NCBI GenBank assembly: GCA_028871195.1
Contig: JAGWNT010000091.1
Location: forward strand, 1-15,765
Direction of reading: 5' to 3'
From: REEB85 sp018971455
Lineage (GTDB): Bacteria > Pseudomonadota > Alphaproteobacteria > Acetobacterales > Acetobacteraceae
Length of the DNA: 15,765 bases
The notes beneath the pieces are model-generated. The model did no database searches and was not told the DNA's origin. It saw nothing but the letters and a program-made list of their open reading frames with translations. The stretch's first letter is position 1; every line of letters begins with the position of its first letter. This document shows, piece by piece, positions 7,488 through 14,820 of the stretch. A program made the translations under genes and the position numbers.

Positions 7488-7516
7488 GAGATAGCCCAGC
7501 CCGGGGCGGGGATCAA
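7488..7516 (-). promoter_or_regulatory. Candidate promoter for tRNA-Phe
   Basis: A -35-like TTGATC (7511-7516) and a -10-like TATCTC (7488-7493) are separated by exactly 17 bp. They sit 14 bp before the mature tRNA 5' end, giving a predicted leader of about 8 nt. The -35 box overlaps the yacG stop codon. A GC-rich discriminator follows, as is common for stable-RNA promoters. The alternative is that the tRNA is processed from the yacG transcript. Confidence 0.45.
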
Positions 7517-7698
7517 CCCGCCTCGTCGTCGCCGTCCTCGGCACCCTCGCCGGGCGGGCCGCCGGGCACGACATAGGTTTCGGTGAACCAGCGGCCGAGA
7601 TCGATCTCTGCGCAGCGGGCGCCGCAGAACGGGCGAAACCTCGCGTGCGCCGGCTTGCCGCAGATCGGGCAGGGGGAGGGTTTTGCATCAACCGCCAT
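7513..7698 (-). CDS. yacG: DNA gyrase inhibitor YacG, zinc-binding
   Basis: This 61-residue protein has a four-cysteine zinc site, CPIC (Cys10, Cys13) and CGARC (Cys25, Cys29), followed by AEIDLGRWFTETYVVPG, the conserved YacG core that contacts gyrase. The carboxy terminus is a short acidic tail (EGAEDGDDEAG). The Escherichia coli homologue binds GyrB and blocks DNA binding; whether this one does so is assumed from the family. The ATG lies inside the last codons of the RNase E/G gene (11-bp overlap), which implies translational coupling. It is the last protein gene of the infA-maf-rng-yacG string. Confidence 0.93.
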   Translation of the reverse strand: MAVDAKPSPCPICGKPAHARFRPFCGARCAEIDLGRWFTETYVVPGGPPGEGAEDGDDEAG

Positions 7699-8830
7699 GG
7701 ATCGTCTCCAGGAGCCAGCCACCGCCCACAGGGGCGGCGCCGGCGCCGAGCGCGGGGTCAGAACGGAGCACGAGCGCGCGGCCGGACAGGTGCGCGAAGG
7801 CGCCCAGCGCGACGGGGTCGGCCTGCAGTGCGGCGACGATCGGCGGGGCTGCCCGCAGGGCGAGCGCCACGGCCGGGTTGGCGCGCACCCGGCCGGCCGC
7901 CTCCCGCAGGGCCGCGAGCCCCGCGGCGTGCGGGCCGGCGAGCAGCTCGTGCAGCGGCGGGTGGATTCGCGGGCGCAGGATTTCGGCCAGACCCAGCGCG
8001 GTGAAACCGAGAAGGCGCGGCTGCAGCGGATCGGCGGCCAGTGCGGCGGCGAAATTCCCCGCCAGCGCCGCCCGCCGCCGGGCCGCCATGCCGGCCAGAT
8101 CGACCAGGATCGCGCCGCCCAGGTTGCGCAGCCGGATCTGCCGCGCCAGCGCCGGCAGCAGGCCGCGATTGGCCGCGAACTGAGCGGCCGCCTTGCTCCG
8201 GCGCTCGGCGGTCGCCGTGCCGAGATCGACATCGATGGCGGTCAGCGCCGGGGTAGGATGCACCGACATGCGCGCCCCGCCCGGCAACGCCGCCCCGGCG
8301 CCGGCCAGTGCCGCCACCTCACTCTCGACCGCATCATCGAAGGCCGGTCCCTGCCGCACCCGCTCGCCGAGCAGCGGGCGCAGCGTGGCGAGCAATGCCG
8401 CGTCATTCACCACCACCGGTGCCGCCGGCCAGCGCGCCGCCAGCCGCTCCACGGCGCCCGGGCCGCGCCGCAGCAGGGCCGGCGCGCCGCCGCCGACCAG
8501 GGCGCGGTCGGCTTCGTCCAGCCGGGCGGTCAGCCGCGGCCCCTTGCCGCCCTGCTCCGCGCGGGTGACGCGCACGCCGATGGCGCTGCCCACGCCCATG
8601 GTGGCGCCGGCATGGTCTCCCCTCGCGCTGTCCGGCAGGAAGCCCTCGCCATCGGCCAGCGCCACGAACGCCCCCGCCATCGCCGGCACCACGGCGAGCA
8701 CCCGTCCGCGATGCAGATCGCCCACCCCGTCTGGCCGCCCGGGCCGCTCGATGGCGTAATCGGCGAGCCCGTCATCGCTCCAGGCGGCGATCCGCGTCTC
8801 GCCCGGGCTCGCGGCGACGAGCAGCCTCAC
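7688..8830 (-). CDS. rng: Shortened ribonuclease E/G-family protein
   Basis: This 380-residue protein aligns by eye with the RNase G/E catalytic region. An S1-like strand set occupies about residues 37-100 (GDLHRGRVLAVVPAMAGAFV). A linker follows, then the DNase I-like core with AIDVDLG at 198-204, RLRNLGGAILVDLAGM at 233-248 and LLGFTALGLAEILRPR at 273-288. The two catalytic aspartates (Escherichia coli RNase E D303 and D346) correspond to Asp200 and Asp244. The Asn of the usual IDVNxG motif is Asp202, and the CPxCxGxG zinc-link motif is absent, the protein ending soon after a variable helical tail. The GTG start overlaps the maf stop (GTGA) and the 3' end overlaps yacG. It is probably a monomer-type or degenerate RNase G paralogue; activity is uncertain. 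The symbol is by homology only. Confidence 0.8.
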   Translation of the reverse strand: MRLLVAASPGETRIAAWSDDGLADYAIERPGRPDGVGDLHRGRVLAVVPAMAGAFVALADGEGFLPDSARGDHAGATMGVGSAIGVRVTRAEQGGKGPRLTARLDEADRALVGGGAPALLRRGPGAVERLAARWPAAPVVVNDAALLATLRPLLGERVRQGPAFDDAVESEVAALAGAGAALPGGARMSVHPTPALTAIDVDLGTATAERRSKAAAQFAANRGLLPALARQIRLRNLGGAILVDLAGMAARRRAALAGNFAAALAADPLQPRLLGFTALGLAEILRPRIHPPLHELLAGPHAAGLAALREAAGRVRANPAVALALRAAPPIVAALQADPVALGAFAHLSGRALVLRSDPALGAGAAPVGGGWLLETIHGG

Positions 8831-9402
8831 GGCAGCGGGAATCCCAAGCCTCGCAGCGCCTGGGCGGTCTCGAACAGCGGCAGGCCGACAACGCCGGAAT
8901 AACTGCCGGAGAGGAAGCGGATATAGGCAGCCGCCTGCCCCTGGATCGCGTAGCCGCCGGCCTTGCCCTGCCACTCGCCGCCGGCGAGATGGGCCTGGAC
9001 CTGCGCCGGCGTCAGCCGCGCGAAGCCGACCACGCTGTCCGACAGCCGGGTCGCCACGCGCCCGTCGGGTGCCACGACGACGAGCGCGGTCAGCACATGG
9101 TGCCGCCGCCCGGACAGCAATTCGAGGCACTCGCGCGCCTGCTGCGCCGTCTCCGCCTTGGGCAGCACGCGCCGTCCGCACGCCACCACCGTGTCGGCGG
9201 CCAGCACGAAGGCATTCGGCCGCGGGCAGGCGGCCGCCTTGGCGCCGGCCAGCCGCTCGGCCAAGAGGCGCGGCAGCTCGGCCTTGCGCGGCGTCTCGTC
9301 GATATCGGGATGCAGCGTTTCGTCCGGCGCCAGGCCAAGCTGCGCCAGCAGCGCGAGCCGGCGCGGGCTGGCGGAGGCGAGGACCAGCCTGGGGCGGTCC
9401 AT
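8827..9402 (-). CDS. maf: Maf-family nucleoside triphosphate pyrophosphatase
   Basis: This 191-residue protein hydrolyses non-canonical or excess NTPs to NMP and pyrophosphate in the cytosol. The signature LVLASASPRR is at 6-15, the catalytic Asp70 is in LAADTVV (67-73), followed by LPKAETAQQA (80-89), SGRRHHVLTA (97-106) and GKAGGYAIQG (146-155), then GSYSGVVGLPL (166-176). The GYAIQG form and overall length match the YhdE-type (dTTPase/UTPase) branch rather than the YceF m7GTPase branch; this is inference. The start ATG lies 8 bp after the infA stop, with a GGAGGA purine run that directly abuts it. This spacing is closer than usual and suggests coupling to infA termination. Confidence 0.93.
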   Translation of the reverse strand: MDRPRLVLASASPRRLALLAQLGLAPDETLHPDIDETPRKAELPRLLAERLAGAKAAACPRPNAFVLAADTVVACGRRVLPKAETAQQARECLELLSGRRHHVLTALVVVAPDGRVATRLSDSVVGFARLTPAQVQAHLAGGEWQGKAGGYAIQGQAAAYIRFLSGSYSGVVGLPLFETAQALRGLGFPLP

Positions 9403-9410
9403 TCCTCCGC

Positions 9411-9629
9411 CTATTTGAAGCGGAACGTGATCCGGCCCTTGGTCAGATCATAGGGCGTCATCTCGACGTTGACGCGGTCACCGGCCAGCACGCGAATGCG
9501 GTTCTTGCGCATCTTGCCGCTGGTATGGGCGAGGATGCTGTGCTCGTTGTCGAGCTTCACACGGAACATGGCGTTGGGAAGCAGTTCCATCACCGTGCCG
9601 CTGAACTCGATCATGTCCTCTTTTGACAT
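9411..9629 (-). CDS. infA: Translation initiation factor IF-1
   Basis: This 72-residue single S1/OB-fold protein binds the 30S A-site region during initiation. Nearly the entire sequence is the canonical IF-1: SKEDMIEFSGTVMELLPN, FRVKLDNEH, LAHTSGKMRKNRIRVLAGD and MTPYDLTKGRITFRFK. The length is exactly that of bacterial IF-1. A weak GAGAG ribosome site lies 4-8 bp before the ATG. The gene is followed after 8 bp by maf, a pairing common in alphaproteobacteria, and lies 59 bp downstream of hisD. Confidence 0.98.
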   Translation of the reverse strand: MSKEDMIEFSGTVMELLPNAMFRVKLDNEHSILAHTSGKMRKNRIRVLAGDRVNVEMTPYDLTKGRITFRFK

Positions 9630-9663
9630 CTACTCTCTTTTGCTGTGCGAGGGATTCGGCCGC

Positions 9664-9692
9664 AACATGATGTTGACCACCCGCAAGGTCAA
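9664..9692 (-). promoter_or_regulatory. Candidate infA promoter with overlapping palindrome
   Basis: A TTGACC hexamer (9687-9692) overlaps the hisD stop codon. A weak -10 candidate, CATGTT (9664-9669), follows after 17 bp. The perfect inverted repeat CAACAT-G-ATGTTG (9663-9675) covers the -10 position. A separate promoter for infA would make sense, because IF-1 demand differs from that for histidine enzymes, but the -10 match is poor. Confidence 0.3.
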
Positions 9693-10990
9693 GCGCCGGG
9701 CCGGTTGCCGAGCCTGAGTGCGATGCTGCGGGCGTGGGCGCCGAGGCCCTCGGCCTCGGCCAGGGCGACGCCCGCCGGCCCCACGCGCGCCAGGGCGTCG
9801 GCATCGGCGGCGACCCAGGTGGTGCGCTTGAGGAAGTCGAACACCGACAGGCCGGAGGCGAAGCGCGCCGTGCGCCCGGTGGGCAGCACATGGTTCGGGC
9901 CGGCCACGTAATCACCCACCGCCTCGGGGCAGAAATCGCCCAGGAACGCGGCGCCGGCATGGCGGATGCGCGCGAACAGCGCGGCCGGATCGGCCACCAT
10001 CAGCTGCAAATGCTCCGGCGCGAGGCGGTTCGTCAGCGCCACCGCCTCCTCGAGGTCCCGCACCAGGATCACCGCGCCATGCGCCTCCCACGAGGCGCCG
10101 GCGATGGCGGCGCGCGCCAGGGTCGGGATCTCGGCCAGCACGGCCGCCGCGACGTCGGCGGCCAGCTGCGCGGAATCGGTGATCAGGATCGCCTGGGCCG
10201 CCTCGTCATGCTCGGCCTGGGCGAGAAGATCGACGGCGATGCGCCGCGGATCGCGCCCGGCCTCGGCGATGATCACCACCTCCGACGGGCCGGCGATGGA
10301 ATCGATGCCGACGCGGCCGAAGACCTGGCGCTTGGCCTCGGCGACATAGGCGTTGCCGGGCCCGACGATGCGATCGACCGGGGCGATGCTCGCCGTGCCC
10401 CAGGCCAGGGCCGCCACCGCCTGGGCGCCGCCGACGCGGTAGATTTCATGCACCCCGGCGCGGCGCGCGGCGGCCAGCACCAGCGGATTGAGCACGCCGT
10501 CCGGCGCCGGGACGCACATCGCGATCCGCCCGACGCCGGCGACGCGCGCCGGCAGGGCGTTCATCAGCACCGAGGACGGGTAGGCCGCCTTACCGCCCGG
10601 CACGTAGAGCCCGACGGCATCGAGCGCCCCCCAGCGCATGCCCAGAGTCAGCCCCGCGGCATCGTCGAGGCGAAGATCCTGCGGCATCTGCGCGGCGTGG
10701 AACGCCTCGATGCGGGTGGCGGCGAGGTCGAGGGCCGCATGCAGGGAAGGCGGCACGGCGGCCATTGCGGCGTCGATCTCGCCTGCGGTGATCCGCAGCG
10801 TGGCCGGCGTGACGGCGACGCGGTCGAAGCGGTTCGTGTACTCGCACAGCGCCGCGTCGCCGCGGGCGCGGATATCGGCGATGATGGCGCCGACCACGGC
10901 ATCGACCCGCGTGGTGGTCTCGCGGGCCTGGTCGAGTAGGGCGGCGAACGCCGCCTCGAACCCCGCGGCGCGGCTGTCGAGCCGGATCAT
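9689..10990 (-). CDS. hisD: Histidinol dehydrogenase
   Basis: This 433-residue enzyme carries out the last two steps of histidine synthesis, L-histidinol to L-histidine with two NAD+. The expected residues are at nearly the same numbers as in Escherichia coli HisD: Gln258 and His261 (LLAQAEHD), Glu326-His327 (LAPEHLQL), Asp360 (VGDYVAGPNH) and His419. NAD-region motifs YVPGGKAAYPSS (129-140), DRIVGPGNAYVAEAKRQVFG (206-225) and IDSIAGPSEVVI (229-240) are intact. The ATG overlaps the hisG stop as ATGA, so the two are translationally coupled. No other his genes are in view, consistent with dispersed his genes in this class. Confidence 0.97.
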   Translation of the reverse strand: MIRLDSRAAGFEAAFAALLDQARETTTRVDAVVGAIIADIRARGDAALCEYTNRFDRVAVTPATLRITAGEIDAAMAAVPPSLHAALDLAATRIEAFHAAQMPQDLRLDDAAGLTLGMRWGALDAVGLYVPGGKAAYPSSVLMNALPARVAGVGRIAMCVPAPDGVLNPLVLAAARRAGVHEIYRVGGAQAVAALAWGTASIAPVDRIVGPGNAYVAEAKRQVFGRVGIDSIAGPSEVVIIAEAGRDPRRIAVDLLAQAEHDEAAQAILITDSAQLAADVAAAVLAEIPTLARAAIAGASWEAHGAVILVRDLEEAVALTNRLAPEHLQLMVADPAALFARIRHAGAAFLGDFCPEAVGDYVAGPNHVLPTGRTARFASGLSVFDFLKRTTWVAADADALARVGPAGVALAEAEGLGAHARSIALRLGNRPGA

Positions 10991-11679
10991 CCCGCGAGCG
11001 CCGCGCGGAAGCGGGCGATCCAGGCGCCGATCTCCTCCGGGCGCGTCTTCAGCGCGGTGCGGTTGACGATCAGCCGGCTGGTCACCTGCGCGATCACCTC
11101 GGTCTCGACCAGGCCGTTGGCCCGCAGCGTCGAGCCGGTGGCGACGAGATCGACGATCAGCCGGGTCAGGCCGAGGCCGGGCGCCAGCTCCATGGCGCCG
11201 TTCAGATGCACCACGTCGGCATGGATCCCGCGGGCCGCGTAGTGGCGGCGAGCGATGTTGGGATATTTTGTCGCCACCCTGACGCGCGACCAGGTAGCCG
11301 GATCGTCGGTGCCGGCGGTCTCGCGCGGCTCGGCGACGCTGACGCGGCAGGCGCCGATGCCGAGGTCGAGCGGTGCGTAGATTTCCGGATAGTCGAACTC
11401 CATCAGCACATCCGCCCCGCAGATGCCGATCTGCGCGGCGCCGAAGGCGACGAAGGTGGCCACGTCGAAGGAGCGCACGCGCACCACATCGAGCATCGGG
11501 TCGTTGGTCGAGAAGCGCAGCGCGCGGCTGTCCTCGTCATCATAGCCGGCCTCCGGCGTCACCCCGGCGCGGGCCAGTAGGGGCGCGCATTCGCCGAGGA
11601 TGCGCCCTTTGGGCAGCGCGAGAATGAGCGGCGAGGCGGCGTCGGCCTCGAGGGCGGCGGTCTTGAAGGCGGCGGTCAT
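10987..11679 (-). CDS. hisG: ATP phosphoribosyltransferase, catalytic subunit (short form)
   Basis: This 230-residue enzyme catalyses the first committed step of histidine synthesis, ATP plus PRPP to phosphoribosyl-ATP. LILALPKGRILGE at 18-30, IGICGADVLMEF at 84-95 and the PRPP loop DLVATGSTLRANGL at 177-190 are diagnostic. It lacks the roughly 80-residue regulatory domain of long HisG, so it belongs to the short class, which is normally assembled with the HisZ regulatory subunit; no hisZ gene is in this window. The ATG at 11679 was chosen; a GTG at 11694 would add five residues. It ends in an ATGA overlap with hisD. Histidine feedback would be expected through HisZ, not visible here. Confidence 0.95.
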   Translation of the reverse strand: MTAAFKTAALEADAASPLILALPKGRILGECAPLLARAGVTPEAGYDDEDSRALRFSTNDPMLDVVRVRSFDVATFVAFGAAQIGICGADVLMEFDYPEIYAPLDLGIGACRVSVAEPRETAGTDDPATWSRVRVATKYPNIARRHYAARGIHADVVHLNGAMELAPGLGLTRLIVDLVATGSTLRANGLVETEVIAQVTSRLIVNRTALKTRPEEIGAWIARFRAALAG

Positions 11680-11726
11680 GGCTGGTTCCGGCACAGCATC
11701 GCGCCAGCCCCTACACTGCCCGCCGG

Positions 11727-11757
11727 CCCGGGGGAAGGGGGGCCCCGGGGGAAGGGG
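11727..11757. repeat. Two-copy 14-bp direct repeat between murA and hisG
   Basis: CCCGGGGGAAGGGG occurs at 11727-11740 and again, identically, at 11744-11757, a 17-bp period. The segment also contains the palindrome CCCCGGGG (11743-11750) and is flanked by complementary arms CGGCCC (11724-11729) and GGGCCG (11755-11760). It lies in the 90-bp gap downstream of murA and upstream of hisG. There is no run of T on the minus strand, so it is not a standard intrinsic terminator. Confidence 0.7.
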
Positions 11758-11769
11758 CCGCTATCGGGT

Positions 11770-13032
<1,263 letters not shown>

Positions 13033-13066
13033 GTGCTCTCCTGTCGGGGTGCGACCCTACAAGGCT

Positions 13067-13624
13067 TCAGCCGAGCCGGGGAAGGGAAACGCCCTGCTGG
13101 CCCATGTATTTGCCCGCCTTGTCGGCATAGCTGATATCGCAGGGCTCGTTGCCCTGGAGAAAGAGGAACTGGCAGATGCCCTCGAAGGCATAGATGCGGG
13201 CCGGCAGCGGCGTGGTGTTGCTGATCTCGATCGTCACCTGGCCCTCCCATTCCGGCTCCAGCGGCGTCACGTTCACGATGATGCCGCAGCGCGCATAGGT
13301 GGACTTGCCCAGGCAGATCACCAGCACGTCGCGCGGAATGCGGAAATATTCCATCGTGTGCGCGAGCGCGAAGCTGTTGGGCGGAATGACGCAGACCGGC
13401 CCCCGGCGATCGACGAAACTGGTCGGGCTGAACGCCTTGGGATCGACGATCGCGGAATCGACGTTGGTGAAGACCTTGAACGCATCCGCCACGCGGGCGT
13501 CGTACCCGTAGCTCGACAGGCCGAAGCTGATCACCCCCTCGCGCTTCTGGCTCTCGACGAAGGGCTCGATCATGCCGTGTTCGGTCGCCATGCGGCGGAT
13601 CCAGCGGTCGGACATCACAGGCAT
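13067..13624 (-). CDS. dcd: dCTP deaminase
   Basis: This 185-residue trimeric enzyme deaminates dCTP to dUTP, feeding dTTP synthesis. The amino-terminal DRWIRRMA, SFGLSSYGYDARV at 33-45, GKSTYARCGIIVNVTPLEP at 106-124 (Ser108, Arg112) and TIEISNTTPLPARIYAFEGICQF at 131-153 with catalytic Glu133 are diagnostic and separate it from dUTPase. The ATG at 13624 was preferred over the internal ATG at 13615 because a GGAG sits 10 bp upstream. It is followed by murA on the same strand. Monofunctional dCTP deaminase is expected for a Gram-negative bacterium; dut would be elsewhere. Confidence 0.96.
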   Translation of the reverse strand: MPVMSDRWIRRMATEHGMIEPFVESQKREGVISFGLSSYGYDARVADAFKVFTNVDSAIVDPKAFSPTSFVDRRGPVCVIPPNSFALAHTMEYFRIPRDVLVICLGKSTYARCGIIVNVTPLEPEWEGQVTIEISNTTPLPARIYAFEGICQFLFLQGNEPCDISYADKAGKYMGQQGVSLPRLG

Positions 13625-13657
13625 CGGCGGTAGGCTCCGCTATGGGCGTGGAAGCGG

Positions 13658-13686
13658 CGTCTAGCCGAAGGCAGGCGCGGCGGCAA
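13658..13686 (-). promoter_or_regulatory. Candidate dcd promoter
   Basis: TTGCCG (13681-13686) and TAGACG (13658-13663) are 17 bp apart on the minus strand, about 34 bp before the dcd ATG. Four of six and three of six bases match the consensus hexamers. It would drive dcd and perhaps murA. Confidence 0.33.
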
Positions 13687-13693
13687 ACCCGGC

Positions 13694-13882
13694 TCAGTCG
13701 GATGGCGGCCCCTCGGGCGCGGGCGCGGGCGGGGGCGGCGGCGCGCCGTCCGCCCGGGCGCGGGCCTGGGCCTTGCGCCGGCGCAGATTCTCGCGACGCG
13801 CCGCGGCCGCGCGCTCGGCCCGGGCTTTCTGGGCCGCGAGCGCGCGGTCGGTCACGTGGGGGTGCTTGCCGGTGTCAGCCAT
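13694..13882 (-). CDS. Small basic hypothetical protein
   Basis: This 62-residue protein has no enzyme motif. The first two-thirds form a strongly basic, Ala/Arg-rich helix, with a short RRENLRRRKAQARAR core at about 29-43. The rest is a proline-rich tail (PPPPPAPAPEG) ending in PSD. Small proteins with an LRxNLxRRKxQxRxR core are, from memory, common hypotheticals in alphaproteobacteria; I cannot name a family. The composition suggests nucleic acid or ribosome contact, which is inference only. The ATG at 13882 opens the conserved-looking part. It lies upstream of dcd on the same strand and diverges from tRNA-Thr, 96 bp away. Confidence 0.6.
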   Translation of the reverse strand: MADTGKHPHVTDRALAAQKARAERAAAARRENLRRRKAQARARADGAPPPPPAPAPEGPPSD

Positions 13883-13928
13883 CGGCGCCTTCTGCCACCG
13901 ATGGCGCGCGGCGCAAAGCGCGAAGCCC

Positions 13929-13957
13929 TTGCACGGGGGCCGCCGGGAGGCTAGGAA
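13929..13957 (+). promoter_or_regulatory. Candidate promoter for tRNA-Thr
   Basis: TTGCAC (13929-13934) and TAGGAA (13952-13957) are separated by 17 bp. The predicted start lies about 15 bp before the mature tRNA end, with a GC-rich discriminator typical of stringently controlled stable-RNA promoters. Confidence 0.45.
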
Positions 13958-13978
13958 CCGCCCGGGCCACCCCCCGGC

Positions 13979-14053
<75 letters not shown>

Positions 14054-14059
14054 TGATTT

Positions 14060-14767
14060 TCAAGATTTCTGGCTGTTCCACCAGGCAATCGAGGCGCTGG
14101 CGAGGGCGTCGATCGAATCGACCACCGGCACGCCCAGCGTGTGGTGCGGGCCGGCCTGGATGCCGAGCGGGATTTCCGTGCAGCCGAGAATGACCGCGCC
14201 GGCGCCGCGGGCGGTAAGGCTGCGCACGATCTCGGCGAGCGGCGCGTAGGACTCCGCCACCTGGTTGGCCTTCACCAGCGCGATCGCCGGGCTGACCTTC
14301 GTGGCCATTTCGGCCTCGCTGGGGGTGATGCAGCGCCAGCCCTGCACCTCCAGCCGGTCCTGATAGAGGCGCATCGCCAGGGTCGCCGCCGTGCCCATGA
14401 CGCCGACCACGCCGCCGGGGGCAACGGCGCGCAGGGCCGCCGCGGTGGCATCGACAATATGCAGGATCGGCACGCCCTCGGCGGACAGGTCGTCAACCCA
14501 GCCATGGGCCGTGTTGCAGGGAATGGCGATCGCCCCGCAGCCGGCGGCACGCAGCCCCCGCACGCCGCGCAGCAGCCAGGGCAGGGGATCGGCGCCGCCC
14601 GAAAGGCGTCCGCGCGTGCGGTCCGGCACCCGGGGGTCGGACCACAGCACCGCGGGCACATGGTCCTGGTCGCGCGCGGCCGGGGTGAGCAGGGTCAGCC
14701 GGGTCATGAAATGGGCACTGGCCAGCGGGCCCATGCCGCCGAGCACGCCCAGCATCGTCTGGTTCAT
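14060..14767 (-). CDS. Aspartate/glutamate racemase family protein
   Basis: This 235-residue cofactor-independent racemase has the two-cysteine architecture: Cys84 in IPCNTAHGW (82-90) and Cys196 in ILGCTEIPL (193-201). The amino terminus MLGVLGGMGPLASAHFM (5-21) is the aspartate-racemase signature, more like RacX/YgeA and bacterial aspartate racemases than MurI glutamate racemase. It should interconvert an L- and D-amino acid, probably aspartate or a broad set. The ATG at 14767 was chosen, with the conserved core four residues later; a longer open frame reaches 14827 but lies in the intergenic region and antisense to the next gene. No clear ribosome site is seen. It diverges from the phosphodiesterase gene. 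Confidence 0.9.
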   Translation of the reverse strand: MNQTMLGVLGGMGPLASAHFMTRLTLLTPAARDQDHVPAVLWSDPRVPDRTRGRLSGGADPLPWLLRGVRGLRAAGCGAIAIPCNTAHGWVDDLSAEGVPILHIVDATAAALRAVAPGGVVGVMGTAATLAMRLYQDRLEVQGWRCITPSEAEMATKVSPAIALVKANQVAESYAPLAEIVRSLTARGAGAVILGCTEIPLGIQAGPHHTLGVPVVDSIDALASASIAWWNSQKS

Positions 14768-14820
14768 CGGCGCAGTTTGCCCGAACTTGACGGGCTGACA
14801 AGAACCGGCAAGGTCCGCGC
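14768..14820. other. Short divergent intergenic region
   Basis: These 53 bp separate the racemase and phosphodiesterase starts. They contain an imperfect hairpin GCCCG-N7-CGGGC (14779-14795) and an AAGG site 7-10 bp before the plus-strand ATG. No convincing promoter hexamers were found on either strand. Confidence 0.3.

Noticed and set aside
7583..8902. Long plus-strand open frame antisense to rng and yacG
   Set aside because: It is Arg/Gln/Gly-rich with no domain, and mirrors a well-supported coding region on the other strand in very GC-rich DNA.
9734..10939. Long plus-strand open frame antisense to hisD
   Set aside because: Full overlap with intact hisD and no recognisable domain.
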